A DNA stretch of 40,396 nt from assembly GCA_047606565.1 (NCBI GenBank), contig JASGEH010000127.1:1-40396 (forward strand), in the 5' to 3' direction. Shown in pieces: positions 1 to 8,468 of this stretch. This DNA comes from Comamonas_F sp047606565 (GTDB lineage: Bacteria > Pseudomonadota > Gammaproteobacteria > Burkholderiales > Burkholderiaceae_C). Both the position numbers and the translations under genes were made by a program. How positions within the stretch are numbered: position 1 is the stretch's first letter; the number at the start of each line of letters is the position of its first letter. Under the pieces are notes generated by a model. The model was given only the letters and a program-made list of their open reading frames with translations. It was not told where the DNA came from and made no database searches.

Positions 1-778
1 CAGCCAGCGCCAGCGCGGGCGGCAGCGGCGGCAGCAGCGCCAGGCACAGCAGCACCGCCAGCGGGTGCAGCAGCAGCTTGATCGCCGAGATCTCGCCGGC
101 GTCGCGCAGCACGCCGCGCAGCGGCAGGCCCACCAGCGTGCCGCCGACCACGAACAGCGCCACCGGACTGGCCACGGCGGCCAGCATCTGCAGCGCCTTG
201 TCGGCCACCAGCGGCGGGCGCCAGCCCAGCAGGCCGAACGCCATGCCGGCCGCAATGGCAATGATCATGGGATTGCGCGCCAGTCCGCGCAGCGACTGCG
301 CCACCGCCGCGCGCCAGCCGCCGGCCGCGCCCTCGCGGTCGGCCAGCGCCAGGCCCAGCGGCAGCGCGACCAGGTTCTCGACCAGCATGCACATCGCCAA
401 CCCGACGGCGGCCTGCGGTCCGGCCAACTGCAACACCAGCGGAAAGCCCATGAAGGCCGAGTTCGACACCGAGGTGCCCATGCCCCACATCGCCGCGCGC
501 TGCAGTGGCTGGCGGCGCGCCCGCCGCGCATACAGCAGCGCGCCACCCATCACCAGCAGCGTGCCGGCCAGGTAGGCCAGCAGGTAGACCGGCTGCAGCA
601 CCTCGCCGAAGTCGCGCGAGGTCAGCGCATGAAACAGCAGCGACGGCACGCAAAACAGCACCACGAAGCGCCCCAGCACCCGGGTCGCGGCCCGGTCGAC
701 GACACCCAGCCGCACGGCCAGGAAGCCCAGCCCGATCAGCAGGTAGATCGGCGCGGTGATCTGCAGGATGTTTCCCAT
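1..778 (-). CDS. AEC-family permease, partial (C-terminus off window)
   Basis: Reading leftward from an ATG at 776-778, the frame is open to the left edge and gives about 259 residues of a very hydrophobic protein starting MGNILQITAPIYLLIGLGF. Its regular hydrophobic segments and its conserved start (a single N-terminal helix, then the VVDR...LGRFVVLFCVPSLLF region) fit the auxin efflux carrier (AEC) family, which in bacteria includes malate and other organic-acid permeases. Family members usually have 300-320 residues, so roughly 50 are missing at the C-terminus because of the window edge. The substrate cannot be read from the sequence. It sits downstream of cycA on the same strand with a gap of about 40 bp, so co-transcription is possible. 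Confidence 0.8.
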   Translation of the reverse strand, partial: MGNILQITAPIYLLIGLGFLAVRLGVVDRAATRVLGRFVVLFCVPSLLFHALTSRDFGEVLQPVYLLAYLAGTLLVMGGALLYARRARRQPLQRAAMWGMGTSVSNSAFMGFPLVLQLAGPQAAVGLAMCMLVENLVALPLGLALADREGAAGGWRAAVAQSLRGLARNPMIIAIAAGMAFGLLGWRPPLVADKALQMLAAVASPVALFVVGGTLVGLPLRGVLRDAGEISAIKLLLHPLAVLLCLALLPPLPPALALA

Positions 779-818
779 GGTCGGTGTCCCGGAGCGGGTG
801 GCTGGGCCGGCGCGCGCG

Positions 819-2243
819 TTATGGCTGACCGTCGGCCGGCACCTGCGCGCCCGCCGTGGGCCGGCGCCGCAGCCAGCGCCACCCCAACGCCAGCAGCACG
901 AACCACGCGGGCGTGGCCAGCAGCGCCTGGCGGGTGTCGGCCTCCAGCGCCAGCAGCCCCAGCACGAAGGCGAAGAAGGCCAGCACCAGCACCGACATGG
1001 CCACGCCGCACGGCATCTTGTAGAGCGACCGCGCGTGCAGTTGCGGGCGCTGGCGGCGGTAGGCCAGGTAGGACAGCAGGATCAGCGCCCAGACGAACAT
1101 GAACAGGATGGCCGAGACCGTGGTCACCAGCGTGAAGGCCTGCACCAGGTCCGGCACCACCCACATCAGGAAAGCGCCTGCCAGCAGGCACAGGCACGAG
1201 AACAGCAGGCCGCCCGAGGGCACGCCGCTGCGCGAGAGCCGGCCGAAGCGGCGCGGCGCGTCGCCCTGCCGGGCCAGGCCGTAGAGCATGCGGCTGGTGG
1301 AGAACACACCGCTGTTAGCCGACGAGGCCGCCGAGGTCAGCACCACGAAGTTGATGACGCCAGCGGCCGCCGGCAGGCCGGCCAGCACGAACAGCTCCAC
1401 AAACGGGCTCTTGCCCGGCACCACCTCGCGCCACGGCGTGACCGCCATGATGGCCGCCAGCGCCAGCACATAAAAGATGATGATGCGCACGGGAATCGAG
1501 TTGATGGCGCGCGGCAACGTGCGCTCGGGGTCGCGCGCCTCGGCGGCGGTGGTGCCGACCAGCTCGATGCCGACGAAGGCGAAAACAGCGATCTGGAAGC
1601 CCGCGAAAAAGCCCATCAGCCCATGCGGGAACAGGCCGCCGTCATTCCACAGATGGGCCAGGCTGGCGGCATGGCCGGCCGGCGAGACGAAGGCCGAGGC
1701 CACCATCGCCAGGCCGGTGCCCACCAGCGCGACGATGGCCACGATCTTGATCATGGCGAACCAGAACTCGATCTCTCCAAACAGCTTGACCGCCAGCAGG
1801 TTGAGCGACAGCAGCAGCGCCACGCACAGCACCGCCGGCAGCCACTGCGGCAGGCCGGGAAACCAGAACTGCGCGTAGTTGGCGATGGCGATGACGTCGG
1901 CGATGCCGGTGACGACCCAGCACAGCCAGTAGGTCCAGCCCACGAAGAAGCCGGCCCAGGGACCCAGCAAGTCGGCGCAGAAGTCGATGAAGGAGCGGTA
2001 CTGCAGGTTGGACAGCAACAGCTCGCCCATGGCGCGCATCACGAAGAACAGCGCGAAGCCGATGATCATGTAGACGAAGATGATCGACGGCCCGGCCAGG
2101 CTGATGGTCTTGCCCGAGCCCATGAAAAGGCCGGTACCGATGGCCCCGCCGATGGCGATGAGCTGGATGTGGCGGTTGGTCAACTGCCGCTGCAGGCCCG
2201 GTTCCTGCGGGGCCGGGGCTTGGGGGTGCGCCTTGCGTGTCAT
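819..2243 (-). CDS. cycA: D-serine/D-alanine/glycine permease CycA-like
   Basis: This amino-acid/polyamine/organocation permease of 474 residues is close to Escherichia coli CycA (470 residues as recalled). Shared landmarks are LTNRHIQLIAIGGAIGTGLF near residue 25 (first helix, substrate backbone binding), GPSIIFVYMIIGF, FAFVGIELVGTTAAE and SAASSANSGVFSTSRML. About 12 membrane helices are evident. Known members take up D-Ser, D-Ala, Gly and L-Ala by proton symport in the inner membrane. The ATG at 2243 was chosen because it has a purine-rich AGAGAAAG upstream and gives the family length; an ATG at 2264 and longer in-frame starts are possible. Family assignment is very secure, exact substrate preference less so. 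Confidence 0.93.
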   Translation of the reverse strand: MTRKAHPQAPAPQEPGLQRQLTNRHIQLIAIGGAIGTGLFMGSGKTISLAGPSIIFVYMIIGFALFFVMRAMGELLLSNLQYRSFIDFCADLLGPWAGFFVGWTYWLCWVVTGIADVIAIANYAQFWFPGLPQWLPAVLCVALLLSLNLLAVKLFGEIEFWFAMIKIVAIVALVGTGLAMVASAFVSPAGHAASLAHLWNDGGLFPHGLMGFFAGFQIAVFAFVGIELVGTTAAEARDPERTLPRAINSIPVRIIIFYVLALAAIMAVTPWREVVPGKSPFVELFVLAGLPAAAGVINFVVLTSAASSANSGVFSTSRMLYGLARQGDAPRRFGRLSRSGVPSGGLLFSCLCLLAGAFLMWVVPDLVQAFTLVTTVSAILFMFVWALILLSYLAYRRQRPQLHARSLYKMPCGVAMSVLVLAFFAFVLGLLALEADTRQALLATPAWFVLLALGWRWLRRRPTAGAQVPADGQP

Positions 2244-2360
2244 GCGCGAGCTTTCTCTGGACATCGGAATCGGCCGCGCCAGGCACCTGTTGGGCGCTGT
2301 CGCCGGCAAAAACCGGCCAGCATAAACCAAGCCGCTGCCCGGCGCGCAGCGGGCGAGCGC

Positions 2361-3380
2361 TCAGCCCTGCTGCGGCACGCCGGCCTGGCGGATCACCTCG
2401 CCCCAGCGCCGGACGTCCTCGCGCAGCAGCGCCGCGGCCTCTTGTGGCGTGCTGGCGCGCGGGTCGATGTAGAGGGCTTCGAGGCGGCTGCGCACCTCGG
2501 GCGCGGCGATGGCGGCGGCGATGGCCTGGTGCAGCCGCTCGACCACCGGCGCCGGGGTTCGCGCCGGCACCGCCAGCGCGTTCCACGACGCCGCCTGCAG
2601 CCGGGGCACGCCGGCCTCCGGCGCCGAGGGCACGTCCGGCAGCGCGCGGGCGCGGCGCGCATTGGTGACCAGCAGCGCACGGGCCGTGCCGGCCTGCACG
2701 TGCGGCATCATGGGCGTGAGGATTTCGACGGCCGCATCGACCTGCTCACCGCGCAACGCGCTGAACACCGCCGGGCTGCCGTTGAAGGGCACCACCTGCA
2801 CGTCCACCCCGGCGGCCGTCTTCAGCAGCTCGGCGGCCAGGTTCTGGGTGCTGCCGACGCTGATGGTGCCCACGTTGAGCGCGCCGGGCTGGGCGCGGGC
2901 GGCGGCGGCGAAATCGGCGAAGGTCTTGAAGCGCGAGCCGGCCGGCACGAACAGCGCCAGGTCGAAAGTTCCCAGGGTGGAGACCGGCTGGAAATCGCGC
3001 AGCGTGTCGAAGGGCAACGACTTGAACAGGCTGACGCCGATGGCGTTGGCATTGGACATCAGCAGCAGCGTGTGACCGTCCGGCCGCGCCTTGGCCACCG
3101 CGTCGGCGGCCACCACGCCGCCCGCGCCGGGCCGGTTGTCGATCACCACCGGCTGCCCCAGCGTGCCAGCCATGTGCTGCGCGACCACGCGCGCGGTCAG
3201 GTCGGCCACGCCGCCCGCGCCAAACGGCACGATCACGCGCAAGGGCTGGCTCGGGAACGGCGCCTCGGCGCGCGCGGGCGCAGAGACGGCCAGCCCGGCC
3301 AGCGGCAGGGCCGCGCCGGCGGCGAGCAGGCGCCGGCGCGTGGGCCAGGGTTGAACGGAACGGGATGATGACGGCGTCAT
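2361..3380 (-). CDS. Bug/TctC-type periplasmic solute receptor
   Basis: This is a 339-residue protein of the tripartite tricarboxylate receptor (Bug) family, the typical periplasmic binding proteins of Burkholderiales. It starts at an ATG preceded by AAGGAGACAAGCAACC, a strong ribosome site. The N-terminus carries TRRRLLAAGAALPLAGLAV...APARA, a signal peptide with arginines before the hydrophobic core that could use Tat or Sec. Family marks follow: PLRVIVPFGAGGVADLTAR, GQPVVIDNRPGAGG and PDGHTLLL. No TctA/TctB membrane partners are next to it, which is usual for orphan Bug receptors. The ligand (a carboxylate in known cases) cannot be predicted. The neighbouring FAH and PrpD genes hint at organic-acid catabolism, but that is inference. 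Confidence 0.92.
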   Translation of the reverse strand: MTPSSSRSVQPWPTRRRLLAAGAALPLAGLAVSAPARAEAPFPSQPLRVIVPFGAGGVADLTARVVAQHMAGTLGQPVVIDNRPGAGGVVAADAVAKARPDGHTLLLMSNANAIGVSLFKSLPFDTLRDFQPVSTLGTFDLALFVPAGSRFKTFADFAAAARAQPGALNVGTISVGSTQNLAAELLKTAAGVDVQVVPFNGSPAVFSALRGEQVDAAVEILTPMMPHVQAGTARALLVTNARRARALPDVPSAPEAGVPRLQAASWNALAVPARTPAPVVERLHQAIAAAIAAPEVRSRLEALYIDPRASTPQEAAALLREDVRRWGEVIRQAGVPQQG

Positions 3381-3505
3381 GGTTGCTTGTCTCCTTCGGG
3401 CGGCGCGCAACGCGCCGGCCCATTGTCGGGTGCCAGGGCAAACAAGTCTGCCACGCTGCGGCACCCGTGGCCGGGCCCGGTTGGCGCAAGCTGGCATATC
3501 ACATC

Positions 3506-3534
3506 TTGATATCGATAATACAATCTCATAAAAT
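3506..3534 (+). promoter_or_regulatory. sigma70-type promoter for the membrane protein gene
   Basis: TTGATA (3506-3511), exactly 17 nt, then TAAAAT (3529-3534). Each hexamer has five of six matches to the consensus. The site lies in the AT-rich divergent gap between the Bug receptor and the DUF1624-type gene and points to the latter, with a predicted start of transcription near 3541. Confidence 0.6.
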
Positions 3535-3587
3535 GCGACGCCCAGCCAAATGTGGCGGATTCCATTGCTCTTTCTGCTTCATTTTTC

Positions 3588-4799
3588 ATGGCGAGTGCTG
3601 TCTTGACCCCCCTGCCGTCTGCCTCCTCCCCACCTCGGACCGCCGCCGCGCGCCTGCAGTCCATCGATGCCCTGCGCGGGCTGGTGATCGTCTTCATGCT
3701 GCTCGACCACGTGCGCGAGACCTTCTACCTGCACGCGCAGGTGGCCGACCCGATGGATGTCGCCGCCACGCCGGCGGCGCTGTTCTTCTCGCGCCTGCTG
3801 GCCCACGTCTGCGCGCCGGTGTTCGTGTTGCTGACCGGGCTGTCGGCCTTTCTGTACGCGTCGCGGCAGGACGGCGGGCGCGCCGCCGCCTCGGCCTTTC
3901 TGTTCAAGCGCGGGCTGGTGCTGGTGCTGCTGGAGCTGACGCTGGTCAACTTCGCCTGGACCTTCCAGTTCCCGCCGGCCAAGATCTACCTGCAGGTGAT
4001 CTGGGCCATCGGCCTGAGCATGCTGGCGCTGTCGGCGCTGGTGTGGCTGCCGCGCGCGGTGCTGGTGGCCGTGGGCGTGCTGTTGGTGGCCGGCCACAAC
4101 CTGCTCGACGGCCTGCACTTCGCGCCCGGCCACGCGCTGCACCTGCCCTGGGCCATCCTGCACGACCGCGGCTGGATCGTGGTGAGCGACGCGCTGCGCC
4201 TGCGCACCTCCTACCCGGTGCTGCCGTGGATCGGCGTGATCGCGCTGGGTTACGCCGCCGGCCCCTGGTTCAAGGGCGAGGTGGCGCCAGCCCGGCGCCA
4301 GCGCGCGCTGTTGGCAACGGGCCTGGGCCTGATTGCCGGCTTCGCCGCGCTGCGCGCCCTCAACGTCTATGGCGACACGCCCTGGCAGGCCGGCGCGACC
4401 GCGCTGGCGAGCACGATGAGCTTCCTCAACATCACCAAATACCCGCCCTCGCTGCTGTTCCTGCTGCTGACGCTGGGCATCGGCCTGCTGTGCCTGTTCG
4501 CGCTGGAACGCCTGCAGCAGCGCCACGGCGGCCGCCTGCCCCCAGCCGCGGCCTGGCTGATGGCCTTTGGCGCGGCGCCCATGTTCTTCTACCTGCTGCA
4601 CCTGTATGTGCTCAAGTTTCTGTACCTGGCGGCGGTGTCGATCTGGGGCCTGAACCACGGCGACTACTTCGGCTTCGACTCGGTCGGCGCGGTCTGGCTG
4701 GGCATGCTGGTGCTGGCGGCCGCGCTGTACGCGCCGGTCAAGGCCTTCGCCGCCTTCAAGGCGCGCCGGCGCGACATCGCCTGGCTCAAGTACCTGTGA
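3588..4799 (+). CDS. DUF1624/HGSNAT-like multi-pass membrane protein
   Basis: This is a predicted inner-membrane protein of about 403 residues with roughly ten hydrophobic helices. Near its N-terminus is the sequence SIDALRGLVIVFMLLDHVRE. The D-x-x-RG ... H pattern is seen in DUF1624 / heparan-alpha-glucosaminide acetyltransferase-like membrane proteins and related acyltransferases. Other landmarks are APVFVLLTGLSAFLYASR and, near the end, GAAPMFFYLLHLYVLKFLYL. No substrate can be assigned. The ATG at 3588 is used; a GTG at 3552 would add 12 residues, and the predicted transcript start near 3541 permits both. It is convergent with the FAH gene downstream. Confidence 0.75.
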   Translation: MASAVLTPLPSASSPPRTAAARLQSIDALRGLVIVFMLLDHVRETFYLHAQVADPMDVAATPAALFFSRLLAHVCAPVFVLLTGLSAFLYASRQDGGRAAASAFLFKRGLVLVLLELTLVNFAWTFQFPPAKIYLQVIWAIGLSMLALSALVWLPRAVLVAVGVLLVAGHNLLDGLHFAPGHALHLPWAILHDRGWIVVSDALRLRTSYPVLPWIGVIALGYAAGPWFKGEVAPARRQRALLATGLGLIAGFAALRALNVYGDTPWQAGATALASTMSFLNITKYPPSLLFLLLTLGIGLLCLFALERLQQRHGGRLPPAAAWLMAFGAAPMFFYLLHLYVLKFLYLAAVSIWGLNHGDYFGFDSVGAVWLGMLVLAAALYAPVKAFAAFKARRRDIAWLKYL

Positions 4800-4887
4800 A
4801 GGCGGAGTTGCCGATCACGGGAACGTTCTGCCCCGTTCGGCCCGGGCGGTTTCCGGCGCAGCATGGATCCGCCAGCCGGCCGTCTTG

Positions 4888-6027
4888 TCAGCCCTCGTCA
4901 TCCTCGCCGCCATCGCCGGCCACATCACGCGACGGCTGTTCGGCGGCGCGGGTGCGCGCGGCGTGGGTCTGCCACGAGATCACCTCCTGCTCGATGGCGC
5001 CGAACACGCTGTGGCCGTCGGTGCCCTTCATCTCGATGCGCAGGGTGTCGCCGAACTGCAGGAAGGCGGTGCTGGCCGCGCCGTCCTGCAACAGCTCCAT
5101 GCCGCGCCGCGCGGCGATGCTGGCGTAGCCGGACGGCCATTCGGCGCGGCCCTTCTTCTCGACCCGGCGGTTGCAGGCGACGCCCAGGCCGATGACGGTG
5201 CCGGCGCGCAGGTGGCGGGTCTGCACCGCCTGCGAGACGATCTGGCCGAAGTGGTGCGACAGGTCGGCCCCGGCTTCGAGCAGGCCGACGCGGCGGCCGT
5301 TCCAGTGGCATTGCAGCGTCAGGTGCACGCGGCCGCCGCGCCAGGCCTCGCCCAGCTCGTCGGGCGTGACCGCCACCGGGCTGAAGGCCGCGCCGGGCCA
5401 GGCCAGCACGTCGGCCAGGCCGCCGGCTTCGCTGGCCTCACCGCCCTCACCTCCCTCACGCTGGGCCAGCGCCCGCAGGCAGGGCGTGTTGAGCAGCGCC
5501 AGCAACCGCACCGCCTCCAGCCCCTGCTCGACCGTGCTGCCGTGGCGCACGTCGGCCGTGAAGGCGGCGACCTGGGCACCGAAGTCGATCTGCATGGCCT
5601 CGCGGCTGGCGACGATGGGCTCGTGCGCGCCCAGCAGGTTGTCGCCAGCGGCCTGCCGCAGGCTCAGCGGCGCGCGGCGCGGCGCGGCGGCGGGTGTCTC
5701 GCCCTCCGGGCCGAACGTGGGGACGGCGCCACCCGCCAGGCGGGCCAGGGCCGCGTGCTCGGGATAGGCCTGGGCCTGCAGCCGCTGGTAGGCGCGCGGC
5801 AGCGGCGCCATGCAGCGCGCCGGCTCGAAGTCGAAGGCATGGCGCGCGCGGCCGTGGTTGAGTTCGACGTACAGATCCTGCAATTGCGGGCTGAGGAAGT
5901 TCCAGTCGTCGAGCACCTGCTGCAGGCGCGTGGCGATGCCGGTGGCGTAGTGCGCGGACTTGAGATCGCGCGAGACCACCACCAGCGCCCCGTCGCGCGA
6001 CCCATCGTTGTAGCTGGCAAGTTTCAT
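4888..6027 (-). CDS. fumarylacetoacetate hydrolase (FAH) family protein
   Basis: This is a 379-residue protein that begins MKLASYNDGSRDGALVVVSR, a start typical of the long FAH-family proteins of Burkholderiales. The C-terminal half holds the FAH-like core, including EAGADLSHHFGQIVSQAV and a glycine-rich GTVIGLGVACNRR stretch around residues 270-320. Known members hydrolyse C-C bonds in acyl-pyruvates or isomerise and decarboxylate related keto acids, using a divalent metal. I could not place all three metal ligands (usually E, E, D), so activity is not proven by eye. The tail is acidic (GDGGEDDEG). The ATG at 6027 was chosen over an in-frame start 12 codons upstream because family members begin here. 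Confidence 0.82.
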   Translation of the reverse strand: MKLASYNDGSRDGALVVVSRDLKSAHYATGIATRLQQVLDDWNFLSPQLQDLYVELNHGRARHAFDFEPARCMAPLPRAYQRLQAQAYPEHAALARLAGGAVPTFGPEGETPAAAPRRAPLSLRQAAGDNLLGAHEPIVASREAMQIDFGAQVAAFTADVRHGSTVEQGLEAVRLLALLNTPCLRALAQREGGEGGEASEAGGLADVLAWPGAAFSPVAVTPDELGEAWRGGRVHLTLQCHWNGRRVGLLEAGADLSHHFGQIVSQAVQTRHLRAGTVIGLGVACNRRVEKKGRAEWPSGYASIAARRGMELLQDGAASTAFLQFGDTLRIEMKGTDGHSVFGAIEQEVISWQTHAARTRAAEQPSRDVAGDGGEDDEG

Positions 6028-6108
6028 GGGGCGAGAGTGTAGGAGACCCGGAGAGGGCGGCATCCCTCCCCACCCGTTCGCCGGCGCGCCAGGGCGGAGC
6101 CGCCGGGG

Positions 6109-6300
6109 TCAGAGCCCCTTGACCAGACGCATCACGCTGCCGGCGCCCAGCGTGCGTTCCTGGAAGCCGCCGACCAGCTTGCGTCCGAACGGCTCCAGAT
6201 CTTGCGAGGTCAGCCCGACGCCTGCGGCGGCGATGAACGCCTTGATGTGGTCCGGGTCCAGCTCGTGGCCGTAGGCGTGGCCGACGTTGCTTTCATTTGG
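6109..6300 (-). pseudogene. orphan C-terminal fragment of an unidentified enzyme
   Basis: Leftward, a stretch of about 60 codons ends in TGA at 6109 and reads GHAYGHELDPDHIKAFIAAA, then a basic tail ending FGRKLVGGFQERTLGAGSVM and six further residues. Its composition is protein-like, unlike the arginine-rich shadow frames around it. There is no good start codon or ribosome site, and upstream the frame runs into the antisense of the PrpD gene. It looks like the 3' end of a gene whose front part was lost, with a break between about 6300 and 6385. I do not recognise the family. Confidence 0.4.
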
Positions 6301-6385
6301 GCCATCAAAACGGCAGGTCAGTGTGGCGGCTGATGATGATGGGAAGATGAAGGCTGGCGCCCCCCGGCACGCACAGAGCCTGGGG

Positions 6386-7789
6386 TCACGCCCCCAGCAG
6401 GTCCAGGCTGCCCGCCAGCGGCCGCCGCCAACAATCCTCACCCAACAGTGCCTGCACCCAGCCGCGCGGATCGGCGATCCGGCCGGCCACGTTGCGGCAG
6501 GCCTTGGCAATAATGGCCTCGTCGGCGAGCGGGCGGGCGGCGCTGCCCTGCGGCTGCGCGCGCGCCTCGGTGGCCTGGCGGCCATCGCGATGGCGCACGG
6601 TCACGCGGGCGCCAGGCTGGCGATCGGCACCGCTCATGCGCGCGTCGAGCGCCGGGTCGACGCTGGCACGCACACGCTGCGCGGTGGCCCGCAGGTCGGC
6701 CCGGGCCCAGGTGTCGGCGGCATACCAGGCCGGCCCCGGCGGCAGGCGGTGCGCCACGGCGGCCAGCGTGTAGGGCAGGCTGAACTGGGCGTCGGTGGCC
6801 TGGGCCGGATCGGCGTCCATGAAGTCCTCGGCCAGCCGCGCAAAGCTGGCGACTTCGATCGCTGCCATCTCGTCGGCCGGCCAGCCCGTCCGACTGGCGA
6901 TGGCCTCCAGCGCCTCCAGCGCGGCGGCCAGCCAGCGGCAGGCCGGATAGCGCTTGAAGCTGCCGTAGCCGATGAACCAGTGCTGGCCCAGGCCGTGCAG
7001 CAGCGCCTGTTCGTCGAAGCGGTCTGAGCCACGCATGCGCCAGTAGCCCTGTGCGCCGTCGAGCACGTCGCGACTGCCCACGAAGCCCAACTGGACCAGG
7101 CCCGCGGCCTGGATTCCGGCCTGGGCGGCCGGGGCAACGCCATCCTTGAGGGTGACCAGCGGCCGCTCCTGCCAGTTGTATTTGTGCAGGCTGGGCACGG
7201 CGCTGAGCGTGGCCGCCAGCCCCATGGCCTGGTGCAGCCCCTCGGCGTCAAGTCCCCACAGGCTGCCGGCCACCACGGCTGCGCCTATCGCCTGGTGCTG
7301 CGCGACCCCGTAGGCCTGCGCGAAGCTTTCGGCGCTGGGCTGCAGGGCGTGGATGAGGCGGTTGTTGACCTCGAAGCCCGCGGCCAGCGCGGCCAGAAAG
7401 CGGGCGCCGCTCACGGGCTGCGCTGCCGCATCCAGCGCCGCCAGCGCGGCCGCCACCAGCGTGGCGCCCGGGTGGCCCAGGCCCTTGCCTTCGATCTCGA
7501 CACCATCGTCGTGGTCCAGCCCATTGATGATGAGGGCATTCGCAAAAGCCGCCGCCATGGGCGCATGACGGCGGGCCGCCCCCCACACATGGCACGGCCC
7601 GTCGCCCAGCCAGTGGGCCGCGCTGCGCGCCAGCGTCCCCACCTCGGTGGCGCTGGCGGCCCAGCCGCAGCCCAGCGCGTCGACCAGGTGCAGCCGCAGT
7701 TGCCGCCGCACCGGCTCGGGCAGGTGATCGGCCGTCAGTTCATGAGCGAACACGGCCAGCGCGTGGGTACAACTCGTCACTTTGAACAC
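6386..7789 (-). CDS. MmgE/PrpD family protein
   Basis: This is a protein of 467 residues, about the usual length for the MmgE/PrpD family. Evidence includes the N-terminal all-helical domain with LVDALGCGWAAS, then HVWGAARRHAPMAAAFANAL and INGLDHDDGVEIEGKGLGHP (the conserved D-D-x-x-E/G-HPG region), and later GSFKRYPACRWLAAALEAL before the alpha/beta domain. Known members are 2-methylcitrate dehydratase, iminodisuccinate epimerase-like and cis-aconitate-type enzymes; the specific substrate here is unknown. The start is a GTG at 7787-7789. It lies only 19 bp behind the ABC permease on the same strand, so the two were probably co-transcribed before the prophage split the permease gene and removed the upstream promoter. 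Confidence 0.88.
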   Translation of the reverse strand: MFKVTSCTHALAVFAHELTADHLPEPVRRQLRLHLVDALGCGWAASATEVGTLARSAAHWLGDGPCHVWGAARRHAPMAAAFANALIINGLDHDDGVEIEGKGLGHPGATLVAAALAALDAAAQPVSGARFLAALAAGFEVNNRLIHALQPSAESFAQAYGVAQHQAIGAAVVAGSLWGLDAEGLHQAMGLAATLSAVPSLHKYNWQERPLVTLKDGVAPAAQAGIQAAGLVQLGFVGSRDVLDGAQGYWRMRGSDRFDEQALLHGLGQHWFIGYGSFKRYPACRWLAAALEALEAIASRTGWPADEMAAIEVASFARLAEDFMDADPAQATDAQFSLPYTLAAVAHRLPPGPAWYAADTWARADLRATAQRVRASVDPALDARMSGADRQPGARVTVRHRDGRQATEARAQPQGSAARPLADEAIIAKACRNVAGRIADPRGWVQALLGEDCWRRPLAGSLDLLGA

Positions 7790-7808
7790 GTTCCAAAAGG
7801 CCGGCGCT

Positions 7809-8158
7809 TCAGCGCCGGAAAAACCGGGCCTGGATACGCCGCTCGATGGCCCCGGCCAGCAGCGACAGCGGCAAGATGGTGATCACGAAGAACAGAGCCA
7901 CGAAGGTCAGCACCTCCAGCGGCCGGAAGGTGGCGGTGCTCAAGCGCTGGCCCTCGTAGAGCAATTCGCCGACGGCGATGTAGCTGCCCAGCACCGAGTT
8001 CTTGACCGACATGACGCACTGCCCAACAAAGGCCGGCAGGATGCGCAGAAACGCGATCGGCGCGGTGATGCGCAGCAGCGCCTTGAGCGGCGTCATGCCC
8101 ACGGCCAGCGCCGCCTCGATCTGGCCCGGGTCGACCGCCTGCAGGCCAAGGGGGGAGA
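7809..8158 (-). pseudogene. amino-acid ABC transporter permease, 3' half, cut by prophage
   Basis: The leftward frame encodes the last 115 or so residues of a His/Glu/Gln-type polar amino-acid permease (HisMQ/GltJK family). The EAA loop is plain: GQIEAALAVGMTPLKALLRI, followed by QCVMSVKNSVLGSYIAVGEL and a final hydrophobic segment. Homologues read A-E-I-S/R...G-L-Q-A-V-x-x-GQ just before the loop. Here the match holds back to I-S (8154-8159) and then stops making sense (N-S-I-I-W-G-P-P). The break coincides with a TG that I take as the prophage end. The N-terminal half should lie beyond the right prophage end, outside this window. Confidence 0.8.
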
Positions 8159-8468
8159 TGTTTGAAATGATCCAGCCGGGCGGCCCTGGGGAAACGGGAA
8201 AAGCCTAATCGGGTCAATGGGATGGGCGTGCGGGGCTGGAAACGGGGAGGACGTTTATTTTGATCCACTGAGTGACCAAAATCGGGCCGTGATTGTTTGA
8301 AAAATACCCATTGGGTGTCCAATCGCCGCCCGGCCAGTGCCAGAAAGTTGCCCGAAGCGTGGGGCGAACGTACACTGACGTTAGGCCAGTGGACTGGAAA
8401 TGCTCCAAGCCCCAGCGCACCGCTTCCGGTGCCCTGATTATGAAGACGTAGCGCCCTTCCTGGCCCCC
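8159..8468. other. prophage left-end region without a convincing gene
   Basis: About 310 bp between the predicted prophage terminus and the stop of the MuF gene. It contains the TGTTTGAAA repeat (8159-8167 and 8294-8302). A leftward 68-codon frame (8214-8420) has many W, N, H and P residues and no family I recognise. GC is lower than in neighbouring genes. Transposase-end binding sites are expected here. Part of it resembles degenerate insertion-sequence end DNA, but I cannot support that. Confidence 0.4.

Noticed and set aside
756..3368. 870-codon rightward open frame antisense to cycA and the Bug receptor
   Set aside because: Composition is dominated by Arg, Gln, His and Gly, with no family feature; both genes on the other strand are clearly real. 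It is a high-GC shadow.
8214..8420. 68-codon leftward frame in the prophage left end as a gene
   Set aside because: No ribosome site, no recognisable family, and it overlaps the region where transposase-binding sites are expected; kept only in the description of that region.
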